DNA of 64,000 nucleotides from Candidatus Saccharimonadota bacterium (GTDB taxonomy: Bacteria > Patescibacteriota > Saccharimonadia > Saccharimonadales > Saccharimonadaceae), in the NCBI GenBank assembly GCA_027450165.1, contig DAIDKE010000004.1, positions 1-64,000 of the forward strand. The letters are read 5' to 3'. Shown here in pieces: positions 1 through 9,100 of this stretch. The first letter of the stretch is position 1. Each line of letters starts with the position of its first letter. Below the pieces are notes generated by a model. It ran no database searches. It saw only the letters and a program-made list of their open reading frames with translations, and was not told the origin of the DNA. The position numbers and the translations under genes were made by a program.

Positions 1-55
1 GTTAACCGTGGTGATGAGGTAGACTTAACTAGTAATTGGTGGTAATCACCACCCG
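1..55 (+). rRNA. Presumed 3' end of 23S rRNA (partial)
   Basis: The stretch at about 11-40 resembles the extreme 3' part of bacterial 23S rRNA (the region that reads like GATGCG..CTAACC..TACTAATGAACC in E. coli), and it lies immediately upstream of the 5S gene in the usual 23S-5S order. A hairpin at 38-53 (GGTGGT/ACCACC, four-base loop) marks the end region. The exact 3' terminus cannot be placed by eye and the rest of the gene is outside the window. Confidence 0.45.
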
Positions 56-113
56 CAATTTTTAAAATTCTTACCGTGTCGATCTAGCAACAAGCTGGAT
101 GGACATCGAAGCG

Positions 114-168
114 AGGTTTTCAGGCCCACTGACGATTGATGTGTCAGCTCAAAGTGCCCGGAAAACCT
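114..168 (+). other. 23S-5S spacer stem, likely rRNA processing site
   Basis: AGGTTTTC at 114-121 pairs with GAAAACCT at 161-168, and CTGAC at 129-133 pairs with GTCAG at 143-147 inside it. Together they form one long imperfect hairpin between the 23S end and the 5S gene. Such stems in rRNA transcripts are normally RNase III-type processing sites; that role is inferred here. Confidence 0.45.
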
Positions 169-170
169 TA

Positions 171-281
171 CTTCGGTGCCCATGGCGCTGAGGAAATACC
201 TGTTCCCATTCCGAACACAGAAGTCAAGCTCAGCCGCGGCGATTATACTGCCACAAGTGGGAAACTAGCACGGTGCCGAAT
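171..281 (+). rRNA. rrf: 5S ribosomal RNA
   Basis: This is a complete 5S rRNA of about 110 nt. Helix I is visible: TTCGGTGCC at 172-180 pairs with GGTGCCGAA at 272-280 (two G-U pairs). The conserved interior CCCATTCCGAACACAGAAGT and the GTGGGAAACTAGCACGG region are present. It follows the presumed 23S end and is followed five bases later by a strong intrinsic terminator, so it is the last gene of the rRNA operon. No tRNA lies between it and the terminator. Confidence 0.95.
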
Positions 282-284
282 TAT

Positions 285-317
285 AAAAAGGACTTCCTAA
301 TAGGAAGTCCTTTTTCT
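285..317 (+). terminator. Intrinsic terminator of the rRNA operon
   Basis: AAAAAGGACTTCC pairs with GGAAGTCCTTTTT around a short TAATA loop and runs into a T-rich tail. It sits directly after the 5S gene. Confidence 0.9.
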
Positions 318-399
318 CTTGCCCGGATACCGCGGCAAGATAACTTACTCTCCGAATAGGAGGGCTTTTATCTTTTTCTGATGTTTTTATACTGGCGTG

Positions 400-511
400 C
401 AGAGGCTAATTCTCTATCTATGAAGCTCAAATCTGTACTTTTACGACATTAAGAATTAGTCGTAAAAACGTAAAATGACCCATCTCGCAGATTGGGTCAT
501 TTCTTTTTTTG
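400..511 (+). ncRNA. Possible small RNA (weak)
   Basis: A TATACT hexamer at 388-393 could act as a -10 box, and a strong terminator ends at 511 with no open reading frame between. The predicted transcript of about 110 nt would carry a 9-bp hairpin (TTTTACGAC 439-447 with GTCGTAAAA 459-467) followed by the terminator hairpin. No convincing -35 box was seen and the sequence was not recognised as a known RNA family. The remainder of 318-400 has a short hairpin (CTTGCC/GGCAAG near 319-340) and nothing else recognisable. Confidence 0.25.
473..511 (+). terminator. Intrinsic terminator in the non-coding stretch
   Basis: AAATGACCCA at 473-482 pairs with TGGGTCATTT at 493-502 and is followed by eight T residues. 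No gene ends just upstream, which is why a small transcript is suspected. Confidence 0.85.
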
Positions 512-622
512 TGGTGGATCTTTCGTAGTTACTTAAGATCCAAACAGGTGCATATTTATAATAACTCACGCGGCGCATATGTGCAACGGTACGATAAACA
601 TAAAATTGTGCTTATGTACATA

Positions 623-651
623 TTGACAAAATGCCCAGCTTATGCTAATAT
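623..651 (+). promoter_or_regulatory. Promoter of the KGG protein gene
   Basis: A perfect TTGACA at 623-628 is spaced 17 nt from TAATAT at 646-651. Transcription would start near 659, next to a small palindrome ACACATATCATGTGT at 661-675 that could be an operator or a 5' stabilising hairpin. Confidence 0.85.
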
Positions 652-695
652 TTAACCATTACACATATCATGTGTGAGTTAAAGGAGAACAATAA

Positions 696-896
696 ATGGC
701 AGGTACCAAAGCTGGTGGCAAACTAGCCGCTGAGAAAAACCTGGCGCGCGATCCTAACTTTTACGCTAAGATCGGTGCTAAGGGTGGCAAGAACGGCCAC
801 ACTGGCGGCTTCGCCGCTAACCCAAATCTAGCCCGCATCGCTGGTGCTAAGGGTGGCCGCATTAGCCGCCGCCACAAAAAAATCGTCGAAGCTTAA
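696..896 (+). CDS. KGG-motif stress-type small basic protein
   Basis: This 66-residue Gly/Lys/Ala-rich basic protein has KGG motifs at residues 29-31 and 52-54 and a related KAGGK at 5-9. These repeats define the stress-induced bacterial acidophilic repeat/KGG family, small proteins linked to stress survival and possibly nucleic-acid binding; the molecular role is not settled. The start is fixed by AAAGGAG at 681-687, eight bases upstream, and by a consensus promoter. Together with its own bidirectional terminator this makes a monocistronic, probably highly expressed gene. The function assignment is by motif only. Confidence 0.85.
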   Translation: MAGTKAGGKLAAEKNLARDPNFYAKIGAKGGKNGHTGGFAANPNLARIAGAKGGRISRRHKKIVEA

Positions 897-914
897 TTGC
901 TTTGCGACAACCTA

Positions 915-950
915 AAAAATAACCGCTCGAGTCTCGGGCGGTTATTTTGT
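915..950. terminator. Bidirectional terminator
   Basis: AATAACCGC at 918-926 pairs with GCGGTTATT at 938-946. A T-run follows on the plus strand and an A-run precedes it, so the same hairpin can end the KGG transcript and the convergent minus-strand protease transcript. Confidence 0.85.
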
Positions 951-951
951 T

Positions 952-1416
952 TTATTTGGCCAAATCGTAACGTCTAAGTTCGCAAATTCGCGCTTCATTA
1001 ACGCGCCATTTATGGTTACAGGCTAGGCATTGATAGGTGAATTGCCTGATTTGATGACCATTAGCGGCGCAATTAGTGCAGGTACTGCGGGCGTGCAACC
1101 AATCACGATAAGTGTCCAGGTGATCTTCGATCATCTGTTCGCTAATCGTGAAGCCATATTCGGAGCCCAATTCTAGGGCCCGGTTCCAGGCGCTGCGCTC
1201 CATATTAACTAACGTAATGTCGTGGCGATAGTCGTTGTGGCCTAAGAGGCCATGTGAGAGCTCGTGTAGTATCAAGGCGGCCGAATCGGAGTTATCTAGT
1301 GGACCATAATAAAGCGTGCGCTCTGACGGTGACCACAGAAAATCATCACCAGCCTTAAACTGGATGGCCGGAAAATCCTTCTTTAGTTTAGCGACTAGCA
1401 AGACAATCGGTGGCAT
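952..1416 (-). CDS. HExxH putative metalloprotease with C-terminal zinc ribbon
   Basis: Using the ATG at 1416, the protein is 154 residues. It has HELSH at residues 51-55 with a further His at 60 and candidate third ligands among Glu73, Glu82 and Glu86, an arrangement like ImmA/IrrE or SprT-type zincins. A C-terminal CxxC pair (CTNC 113-116, CLAC 130-133) looks like a zinc ribbon, as in SprT-like proteins. A longer frame begins at 1467, but that extension lies entirely inside the upstream kinase gene and is not hydrophobic or signal-like, so the internal ATG is preferred. It overlaps the ROK gene by 29 nt and is probably translationally coupled to it. Substrate is unknown. Confidence 0.7.
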   Translation of the reverse strand: MPPIVLLVAKLKKDFPAIQFKAGDDFLWSPSERTLYYGPLDNSDSAALILHELSHGLLGHNDYRHDITLVNMERSAWNRALELGSEYGFTISEQMIEDHLDTYRDWLHARSTCTNCAANGHQIRQFTYQCLACNHKWRVNEARICELRRYDLAK

Positions 1417-2203
1417 AGTAATAACATCCGTAAATAACGGCCTGCTCGGGGTGTTTAGCCTGAACAATTTTTGGCGTTGGAATATGTTCCGGTAGGTGTT
1501 TGTTCAGAATGTCTGTCAAATCTTTACCGTAACGGTCGAAGTAGGTGCCAACACTGCCGCCAATGATGATTACGTCTGGCTGCAGCATCGGTATGATCGC
1601 TAGAAAACCGCGGCTGATACGACCGGCAATCTGGCGCCAGGTGCGCTTGCTGTGAATGTCGCGGGCAAATTTGTGATATTTCTTGACGATAGCTCGGCCA
1701 GAAGCAAAGCTTTCCCATTGTTGGACTTTGCCCTTGTATTCAACTAGCATGTGTCCACCTTCACTATAGCGGACTCCTGGGTCAATCTTGCCCTGGGTTA
1801 CAAAACCGGTCCCGATGCCGGTGCTAACGGTAACGTAAAGTGAACTTTCGGGAATTTTTTCTAGGCTGCGCGTTTCGGCTAGACCGGCCAAATTGGCGTC
1901 ATTTTCAATCCAAACTGGCGCATCCCCTAAGACTCCAGCGAGTGTCTCTTGGGCGTGGAAGTTCTTCCACCCAAGGTTATTGCACCATACAGCAACGCCG
2001 TTTTTGATAATGCCTGGCAAGGCTATGGCTACAGCCTCGACGTCTTTACCGGCGTAATTATCGACTAATGTTTTACGTAATAGGTTGATATATTCGGTCT
2101 GATCTTTTGGTGTTTCGAAGCGAATGACATCGCCTAACTGGCCATCTTTTGAAAAGCTGGCGACAAGTGTTTTTGTGCCCCCGGTGTCTACAGTTACAAT
2201 CAT
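1388..2203 (-). CDS. ROK family sugar kinase
   Basis: This 271-residue protein has the actin-like ATPase features of ROK kinases: phosphate-1 loop DTGGTKT at residues 6-12, catalytic Asp102 in ENDAN (100-104), phosphate-2 STGIGTG at 127-133 and an SGRA segment near 168-171. ROK enzymes phosphorylate glucose, fructose, N-acetylmannosamine or similar sugars; the substrate cannot be read here. The usual zinc-binding CxCGxxGC segment after the EGGHM motif (148-152) is absent, so this is a zinc-less ROK branch. On the minus strand an extended -10 (TGTTAAAAT, 2210-2217) ends 6 nt before the ATG with no Shine-Dalgarno sequence, which predicts a leaderless transcript shared with the downstream protease. 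Confidence 0.88.
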   Translation of the reverse strand: MIVTVDTGGTKTLVASFSKDGQLGDVIRFETPKDQTEYINLLRKTLVDNYAGKDVEAVAIALPGIIKNGVAVWCNNLGWKNFHAQETLAGVLGDAPVWIENDANLAGLAETRSLEKIPESSLYVTVSTGIGTGFVTQGKIDPGVRYSEGGHMLVEYKGKVQQWESFASGRAIVKKYHKFARDIHSKRTWRQIAGRISRGFLAIIPMLQPDVIIIGGSVGTYFDRYGKDLTDILNKHLPEHIPTPKIVQAKHPEQAVIYGCYYYATDCLASR

Positions 2204-2250
2204 GGCTCTATTTTAACATTTAGCAAGGTTGGCAAAAATGGTAACTTTAG

Positions 2251-2279
2251 TTGCGTTTTTACCCATAAGAGGTAATAAT
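2251..2279 (+). promoter_or_regulatory. Promoter of the LPQTG protein gene
   Basis: TTGCGT at 2251-2256 and TAATAA(T) at 2273-2279 are 16 nt apart. A strong GGAGGT ribosome binding site follows at 2291-2296. Confidence 0.6.
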
Positions 2280-2301
2280 AGTTTTATAACGGAGGTACAC
2301 C

Positions 2302-2718
2302 ATGTGGCGAAGAGTTTTAAATAGCCGACTGTGGATTTCGGTAGGGGTGGTGGTAATCCTAGCGGCGGCCTTGATTGGCGGCAGCATTTTAGTTCAAAAA
2401 CGGGGTGAGCAGGCGCGAGCGCGTGGCGCCGAAGTTGCAGTTCAGCAGCAGAAAAATAGTGAAAATAGTGACAATAGTCACAGCCAGACCAGCTCAAACA
2501 GCAGCCAGTCTTCATCTGGTCAAACTGGGTCGTCTGACACAACTGCAACCGGTAGCGCAAATTCAAATAGCGCAGAATCAACACCGGTCACCGGGCAATT
2601 GCCGCAGACTGGACCGAGCGATTTTTTGGGAACGGCCTTGGTGCTGGCGATGCTGACGTTTAGCGCCGTATTATATTTGCGCTCAAGACAAGCTAATACT
2701 AGTAGATCTTTGACCTAA
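2302..2718 (+). CDS. Small LPQTG-anchored surface protein
   Basis: This 138-residue protein has an N-terminal hydrophobic segment (10-31), a long Ser/Asn/Gln/Thr-rich linker (about 48-96), then LPQTG at 100-104, a second hydrophobic helix (108-126) and a positive tail (RSR). LPxTG plus helix plus basic tail is the cell-wall sorting signal of sortase substrates in Gram-positive bacteria. The linker looks like a flexible wall-spanning stalk with no catalytic domain. It stands alone between its own promoter and the rpsA promoter, which overlaps its last codons. No sortase gene lies in this window. The first transmembrane helix may be an uncleaved signal anchor. Confidence 0.8.
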   Translation: MWRRVLNSRLWISVGVVVILAAALIGGSILVQKRGEQARARGAEVAVQQQKNSENSDNSHSQTSSNSSQSSSGQTGSSDTTATGSANSNSAESTPVTGQLPQTGPSDFLGTALVLAMLTFSAVLYLRSRQANTSRSLT

Positions 2719-2738
2719 AGGCTTAACTGAGGTATAAT
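2710..2738 (+). promoter_or_regulatory. Strong promoter of rpsA
   Basis: TTGACC at 2710-2715, a 17-nt spacer and a perfect TATAAT at 2733-2738. The -35 box lies inside the end of the preceding coding region. The leader runs about 65 nt to the rpsA start. Confidence 0.9.
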
Positions 2739-2810
2739 AGTAGCTAATCGAGGAGCCGTATTTTAAATATGGCCCAAGAAATACATTTAAGGAAGGAATA
2801 ATATTAACTA

Positions 2811-3887
2811 ATGGCAAAAGCCCAAATAACAATGGACGAATTGCTCGCCTCAGAAGGCGACGGCGTCAAAAAAATAGCTGGAGGAGAGGTCATCGGCGGT
2901 ACGATTTTATCGATCCGCAAGCATGAAATCCTAGTTGACCTTGGCGCACATGGTGTCGGTTTAGTGCCACGCCGCGAGGTCGGTTTTTCGCGCAACTTAA
3001 ACGTTGGCGACGAAGTAACAGCTAGCATTGTTGATCCAGAACTAGAGAACGGTTACGTTCTGTTGAGTTTGCGTAAAGCCGCCAAGGATCGCGGCTGGGA
3101 TGAACTGGCTGCAAAGATGGAGAGCGGCGAAATCATCGAGGTTTCACCATACGACGCCAACCGTGGTGGTTTGTTGGTTGAATACGATGGTGTGCGCGGT
3201 TTCTTGCCGGTTTCACAACTGTCGGCCGAGCACTACCCACGGGTTGGCTCAAGCGACAAGGAAGAAATCTTGCAACGCCTGAACGTCTTGATCGGTCAAG
3301 CTTTGAAGGTTCGAATCTTGGACTGCGACCGCAAGGCTAACAAGCTAATTTTTAGCGAAAAAGAAGCCATCAAGGATGGTCTAGCTGAGCGCTTCGAAAA
3401 ACTAGCTGTTGGCGATGTTGTTACCGGTGTAGTAACTGGTGTTGTCGACTACGGCGCTTTCGTTAACGTTGATGGTATCGAAGGTTTGGTGCACATCTCA
3501 GAAATTAGCTGGGAACGTGTCAATAATCCTGCCGATTACGTCAAGGTTGGCCAGAGTATCGAGGCTAAAATTATCGCTATCGACAAGGACCGCCTAAGTC
3601 TAAGTATCAAGCAATTGAGCGAAGACCCATGGCTATCAGAAGTTGAGCAGTTCTCGGTTGGCCAAACTGTTGAAGGTACTGTAACGCGCATTACGCCGTT
3701 TGGTGCATTTGTTCAGATTAGCCCAGCCGTTGAAGCATTGGTTCACGTTAGTGAGCTAGGCGAAGGCGATGGGGCTGATCCAGAAAAGGTCTTCACTTTG
3801 AACGAGCGCAAAGAGTTTGTCGTGCTCGACATCGAAAAAGACAACCGCAAGATCTCGCTTGGTTTACCGAAAAAAGCCAAGAAGTAG
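2811..3887 (+). CDS. rpsA: 30S ribosomal protein S1
   Basis: This 358-residue protein is built of four S1/OB-fold repeats, roughly at residues 22-90, 103-170, 195-265 and 280-350; the last two carry the typical GVVxxVxxYGAFV and GxVxxITPFGAFV openings. S1 helps 30S subunits bind and unfold mRNA. E. coli S1 has six repeats; four-repeat forms are usual in Gram-positive and reduced genomes. AAGGAAGG lies near 2790-2797 ahead of the ATG. The gene has its own near-consensus promoter and is followed 56 nt later by infB. S1 copes with structured or leaderless messages in other bacteria, relevant to the many leaderless starts predicted in this window. Confidence 0.95.
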   Translation: MAKAQITMDELLASEGDGVKKIAGGEVIGGTILSIRKHEILVDLGAHGVGLVPRREVGFSRNLNVGDEVTASIVDPELENGYVLLSLRKAAKDRGWDELAAKMESGEIIEVSPYDANRGGLLVEYDGVRGFLPVSQLSAEHYPRVGSSDKEEILQRLNVLIGQALKVRILDCDRKANKLIFSEKEAIKDGLAERFEKLAVGDVVTGVVTGVVDYGAFVNVDGIEGLVHISEISWERVNNPADYVKVGQSIEAKIIAIDKDRLSLSIKQLSEDPWLSEVEQFSVGQTVEGTVTRITPFGAFVQISPAVEALVHVSELGEGDGADPEKVFTLNERKEFVVLDIEKDNRKISLGLPKKAKK

Positions 3888-3943
3888 TTAGATCACATTA
3901 AAAATTTGAGGACGTGTTTCGGGTAGAAAGGAGTATTTAAGAC

Positions 3944-5713
3944 ATGGCTGAGAAAATCGTACAACTAGCTGACTCAATCACTGTAGGCGAGCTAGCCACC
4001 ACTCTAAATCTACCCGTTACCACCCTAATTGGTGAATTGTTTAAAAACGGCATTGCCGCAACAATTAACCAAAGGATTGATTTTGAAACGGCGACAATTA
4101 TTGTCGAAGAGCTGGGGCTCGATGTCGAGCTCGAAAAGAAGGCAGCTGTTAATCACAGTGAGCACCATCTTCATGCGCCGTCGGCTAATGCCGTAGCGCG
4201 ACCGCCGATTGTGGCCGTCATGGGTCATGTTGACCATGGTAAAACAAGCCTGCTAGACACTATTTTAGGCACTAAGACCGTTGCCGGTGAGGCCGGTGGC
4301 ATTACGCAGCATATTAGTGCTTATCAGACAATTCGCAATGGTCGTCCGATTACCTTACTTGATACGCCGGGCCACGAGGCTTTTGCTGCCTTGCGTCAGC
4401 ACGGAGCCGCATTAACGGACGTAGTGATTATTGTTGTGGCGGCTGACGACGGCGTAAAGCCACAAACCGTCGAAGCGATTCGCTTTGCCCGTTCGGCCAA
4501 TGCCAAAATCGTTGTTGCCATTAATAAAATCGACAAGGAAGCCGCTAACCCGCAGATGGTTAAGGCGCAGCTTGCCAGTGAACATAACCTAAACCCAGAA
4601 GAGTGGGGCGGTGATACCGTTATGGTTGAGGTGAGCGCTAAAACTGGCCAGAATGTTGATAAACTGCTTGATATGGTGCTTTTAGTGGCCGATCTTGAAG
4701 AGCTGAAGGCTGATATCGATGTGCCGGCTGAAGGTTTGGTTATTGAGGCGCACATGGAAACCGGCCGCGGACCGGTTGTTAGCTTGTTAGTTGAACAAGG
4801 TTTATTAAAACCGACATCATTCCTGGTGGCTGGATCGTCTTACGGTAAGGTGCGAACCATGCAGGATTACTCGGGCAAGCCGCTTAAAGAGGCTGGTCCA
4901 TCAACTCCTGTGACTGTAACTGGGTTCAAGGATTTGCCACAATTTGGCGATAACTTCACGGTGGTGAAGAATGAACGTGAGGCTCGTGCCGCCGCCAATG
5001 AAGCCCGACTTGAAGAAGAGCGCAATGCGGCCACCACCAACGTTACCAGTGCTGACTTGTTGAAGATGATGAAACAGCAGCACGAATCACACGACTTTAA
5101 TGTGATTGTTAAGGCCGACGTGCAGGGCTCGCTTACTTCGGTGGTTGATAGCTTACATTTGATTGAAACTGACGGTGAAGTGACGCTACACGTGGTTGGT
5201 AGCGGAGTTGGTAATATTAGCGAAAATGATATTCGCCTGGCCGCTGGTGGCGACACGATTATTTATGGATTTAATGTCGAATTGCCGCAGGCCGTAAAAC
5301 GCATGGCGAGTCGCGAAAAGATTGAAGTACGTTTGTTTAGGGTTATTTATGAATTGCTCGACGACGCTCGTCACAGCATGGAAGAAATGCTGGCGCCGAA
5401 AGTAGTTGAGAGCGAAGTCGGCACCCTGACAGTTAAAGGCGTTTTCCGTACAACCAAAGAGCAGATTATCGCTGGTGGCGAGGTTACGAGTGGCAAGATC
5501 ACCAACGGATTATTGGTGCGTGTTAAGCACGGCGATGAACAAATCGCTGAAGCCGAGGTCAGCAACTTGCAGCGCAATCGCCAAGAAGCTAAAGAGGTAT
5601 TCGAAGGTGATATGTGTGGCCTTAGCCTAAAGATTGACCACAAGTTTGTACTTAGCGAAGGCGACAAGCTAGAGTTCTTCACGCGTGAGACTGTTAAGCG
5701 GACGTTGGCTTAG
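3944..5713 (+). CDS. infB: Translation initiation factor IF-2
   Basis: This 589-residue GTPase delivers fMet-tRNA to the 30S subunit. A short IF2-N module (about 12-60) precedes the G domain with GHVDHGKT at 94-101, DTPGHEAF at 140-147 and NKID near 195. Domains II to IV follow, with the conserved KADVQGS segment opening the C-terminal half. It lacks the long charged N-terminal extension of E. coli IF-2, so it is a compact form. AAAGGAG at about 3928-3934 supports the ATG. No separate promoter was found in the 56-nt gap to rpsA, so co-transcription with rpsA is likely. Confidence 0.97.
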   Translation: MAEKIVQLADSITVGELATTLNLPVTTLIGELFKNGIAATINQRIDFETATIIVEELGLDVELEKKAAVNHSEHHLHAPSANAVARPPIVAVMGHVDHGKTSLLDTILGTKTVAGEAGGITQHISAYQTIRNGRPITLLDTPGHEAFAALRQHGAALTDVVIIVVAADDGVKPQTVEAIRFARSANAKIVVAINKIDKEAANPQMVKAQLASEHNLNPEEWGGDTVMVEVSAKTGQNVDKLLDMVLLVADLEELKADIDVPAEGLVIEAHMETGRGPVVSLLVEQGLLKPTSFLVAGSSYGKVRTMQDYSGKPLKEAGPSTPVTVTGFKDLPQFGDNFTVVKNEREARAAANEARLEEERNAATTNVTSADLLKMMKQQHESHDFNVIVKADVQGSLTSVVDSLHLIETDGEVTLHVVGSGVGNISENDIRLAAGGDTIIYGFNVELPQAVKRMASREKIEVRLFRVIYELLDDARHSMEEMLAPKVVESEVGTLTVKGVFRTTKEQIIAGGEVTSGKITNGLLVRVKHGDEQIAEAEVSNLQRNRQEAKEVFEGDMCGLSLKIDHKFVLSEGDKLEFFTRETVKRTLA

Positions 5714-5720
5714 ACAAAAC

Positions 5721-5750
5721 TTGCTGTATTTAGTGCTGGCGTGCTAGAAT
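5721..5750 (+). promoter_or_regulatory. Promoter of the DUF5663-like/giant protein operon
   Basis: TTGCTG at 5721-5726 and TAGAAT at 5745-5750 are 18 nt apart. A leader of about 40 nt without a clear Shine-Dalgarno sequence precedes the first ATG. Confidence 0.6.
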
Positions 5751-5800
5751 TACATCGTAATAAATCACTTAATAAACAAAAACGGAAAAAATAACTAGCC

Positions 5801-6142
5801 ATGGACGAACTCGACAGCTTCATTAGTAATATACTCGATGAAAAACAACTTTCGGGCGTAACTGAAGATGTGAGGGCTCAGCTAGTCGAAGACCTAAAAA
5901 ATCGCCTGCTTGATCAGGTCAACCGTGCTCTGATTGATGCTATGCCAGATGAAAAAATCGATCAATTCAACGAACTGCTTGACCGTAATGTCGGCGATGA
6001 AGAGCTACAGCAATTTGTAACTGATAGCGGTGTTAATATTCCAGCGGTTACAACCGCAGCTATGCTGCATTTTCGCGATGCATACCTGGGCAACAGCCCT
6101 TCTACATCTGCTGATACCAACGAGGCGCCGGCTGGGGAATAA
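5801..6142 (+). CDS. DUF5663-like small helical protein
   Basis: This acidic 113-residue protein is almost entirely predicted helix by eye, with the pattern LLDQVNRALID.MPDEKIDQFNELLD (broken here) in the middle and a Ser/Thr/Ala/Glu-rich tail. A similar middle segment appears in the protein at 11691-12116, so the two are probably paralogues flanking the giant gene. Proteins of this appearance are annotated as DUF5663 in Patescibacteria; that match is from memory. The gene ends 3 nt before the giant gene, which shows a shared transcript and likely a shared function. No catalytic motif is visible. Confidence 0.65.
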   Translation: MDELDSFISNILDEKQLSGVTEDVRAQLVEDLKNRLLDQVNRALIDAMPDEKIDQFNELLDRNVGDEELQQFVTDSGVNIPAVTTAAMLHFRDAYLGNSPSTSADTNEAPAGE

Positions 6143-6145
6143 CCG

Positions 6146-9100
6146 ATGGTCGAATCTGAACCGACAATTAGTACTAGCGAAACGACTCTTGGTGGAAACG
6201 TTGCGACAATGGAGCATACAGCTCCGGAGTCTTTAGATGATAGCCAAAAGGTAACTGACGAGCAGCTGCAGGGGCTTGATCCATCAGTCCTAGAGTTGAT
6301 GTCGAGCGCCAATGCGGTTCTAGGCGGTGAACAGACCGTCGATGAGGCTTTTAAAGACGACACTTCAAATGAAGCGGAAGCGAAAGATAACGACGTTGCG
6401 GTTGCAACTAATGCCTCAACGTCAGCTCCGGCAGCTTATACGCTAGCGTCTGCCGCCCAACCAACGCCGCCAGCCGCACCGGTAAGCCCAGTGCCAGCTT
6501 CGAATGCACCTTCGGACGGTTCATCCCGCCAAGATAGCGACGAGGTTCCGGTCTATACTTTTACGACTGTCGATGATTCACATGGTCGTGAAGTACGTGC
6601 GCACGAGCTAGCCGAAAAGCGTTTGACGACCGAACTAAACGAGGGCGGTAAATTTAAACGCTTTTTGAAGTCAATTTGGCAGGGCAATATTGCCCGTGAT
6701 CAATATATTGCTAAGTATGCGGCGCAATACCGTCAGTCAATTGATCAGGCTGGGAGTATCAATTTAGACGACGACAATTCCGGGTTTGAGAAGCAGGCGC
6801 TAATTGACCGCTTTTCAAGCGAATACGACGAAACAGTTCATGCCGAAGCGGGTGAAAGGCGCGCCGAGTTAGCCTCAGATTCTGAATTTGCAACCCGAAC
6901 AAAGGACTTGCTCAGGCAGTATGCTAATGGCGAGTTAGACGACGAAAGCTTGATTGAAGAGCGCGGACGCCTATTAAAAGAATTAGCCGATGCCGGCAAC
7001 GATGAGCTGCTTGGCGAGGGTAAACTAAGGATTGATAATTTAGTGCAAATCGCCCAGGCCGTGAAGGGTTCGTTTGAACACGGAAAAAGTTTGGACCGCA
7101 TGCTTGATGCCATGCGTTTTATTAACGGTGAGGCTAAATCTGGCGCCCGAACTGAAGTTCATTATAATCGAGTCGAGAAAGTTGCGCAAAGACTCTCTAG
7201 CGGTCGTCTAGGCGCCCTAATGAGCCCCGAGGCGGTAATTACTGCGGTTGGCGTAACGACGACCTTGTTGCATTTGGGCAGTCGTAGCGCTACTAACGCT
7301 GCACTGAAGACCATAGCACCGGGTCTTTCAGGGGCTATTTGGGCCGGTGCTTGTGAAGGCCGACGCACCAAGGAAGAACGAGCGCAAAATGCGCGCGAAC
7401 GAGCCTACGGTGGTAAAATTGGCGAATCCGATAAGCGTCGCTTAGAGATGGACCAGACCAATTATGATTTGGCGACCGCTGCCAGCTTGACCGAAGAGCT
7501 GCGTAGTTTAACTGGCGAAGAGGTTGATCTATCTAAACGAGAGGCTTTAGAGGCGGCATTGACTTCATTGGCGGCAATTGAAGCACGTATGAAGCTTGCG
7601 GACGGCCATCATGTTGATCTAATTACTTATGATGATCAAACGACGGTCGAGGCTGGGCGGTTTGATCTCGATTTGGCTCGCGCGGAAGCAAAAGCGGCAA
7701 TTAACCAGCATTTGACCGATGAACTGCGCACTCAACTTGGCTTTCCCGCTGAGCAATCGGTTAATGAATTAATCGGGCAAAGGTCACAAGCTACCGTCGA
7801 GGCTCTATCAGAGATGATGTCCGAGAGGGACAAGGCATTTAATAAATTACGCACTAAGCGTATGGCTTCGGCGGCGCTTAAGGGACTAATAATCGGCGGC
7901 ACCATAGGCTTAGCGGCCCAGGAAACGATGGCGGCCTTCGATCCATCGCGGGCTGGCTTGATAGAGCAGTTATGGCACGCGAAAACCGGACTGATTAATG
8001 GTGAGCAGCACCAGACATTCCTTGAGGGGCTTGCTAATGGTGATCACAGCGCGATTCACCACATGGCTGAATCGACCTTCGGTCCAGATCAGCATATTGG
8101 CCAGAACGGTACGCTATCGATGTCGGCTGACCATAGTATCAACTACGATCCAACCAACCACACGCTGTCATTTACCGACCCTACAGGTCACGAAACGATT
8201 GGCCATGTGCCGGTTGAGTCTGACGGAAGTCTTTCTCAAAGCACGCAGCATATGCTCGAAGCCAAAGGTTTTCATGTTGAAGATTTTTCACATCAGGTTA
8301 CCGATGCGCCAGAGGTCTCAACTTCTACTCAAACAATTGGCGTCGAAGATTATGTGCATCAGCATCCTGAACTGACTACGCACATCAAACGTGATATGTG
8401 GTTTGATAACAATACTCCGGGTAAATTCGATCGTAATGAACTCGGATTACACTGGGGCGGCAGCGGCGTTAATCAAGACGGCTCATTCCAAATGAGCGTT
8501 TCGTCAATGACTGAAAATGGTTCATTCCATGACGGCACGTCGGTTGATTGGTCGCAAGCAGCGGCTGCCGGGCACCTGGAGCTAGCCGTTTCGGCTACCA
8601 GCGGTACCCAAACAGAAGTGTTTATGGTACCAATTGGCCCAGACGGCAGTATTCATATTGCGGCCGATAATCCAGCAGCTCACTTTTTTGCTAACGAAAA
8701 CGGCCACGCCGTCTTTAATGGTAAATATGCCGAGGTCGTGCAGACACTGAAGACCGACGATGCCGGTGTCGAGCATGTGCGCCCGCTGGCTACGTTGGTG
8801 GGCCACAATAATGTAAGCAGCGTACAGGAAACCATTCAAACCGTCATTCCACATAGCCACACCGAATTTGATTATCGCATTACGTCACCTGGCTACGAGA
8901 CGGTCCAGAGCAACTTCACCGAAATGGCGCCAAACATTCCGGTTATTCCAAGGCGAGCTATGGAAGTTATAAGACCGGGTGCTAGTAAAATCGAGACAGA
9001 ACTTAACATTTATCGGGCTATTTATGGAGGTGGTGATAGTCTAGAGGCTATGCGTGAATGGGTTGAGGAAAGGCCCGGCCGACTTCACTCTAGGCGTTAT

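Noticed and set aside
9-60. Hairpin at 38-53 read as a riboswitch
   Set aside because: It is better explained as the end of 23S rRNA or its processing site, by order and resemblance to the 23S 3' region.
2213-2584. Minus-strand ORF of 123 codons opposite the LPQTG gene
   Set aside because: It is antisense to a coding region with a clear promoter, ribosome binding site and sorting signal; its translation is low in structure and has no recognisable motif.
2769-2801. Ten-codon ORF (MAQEIHLRKE) in the rpsA leader
   Set aside because: It starts with an ATG but the GAGGAG upstream is 13 nt away, its end overlaps the rpsA ribosome binding site, and ten codons are too few to distinguish a leader peptide from chance.
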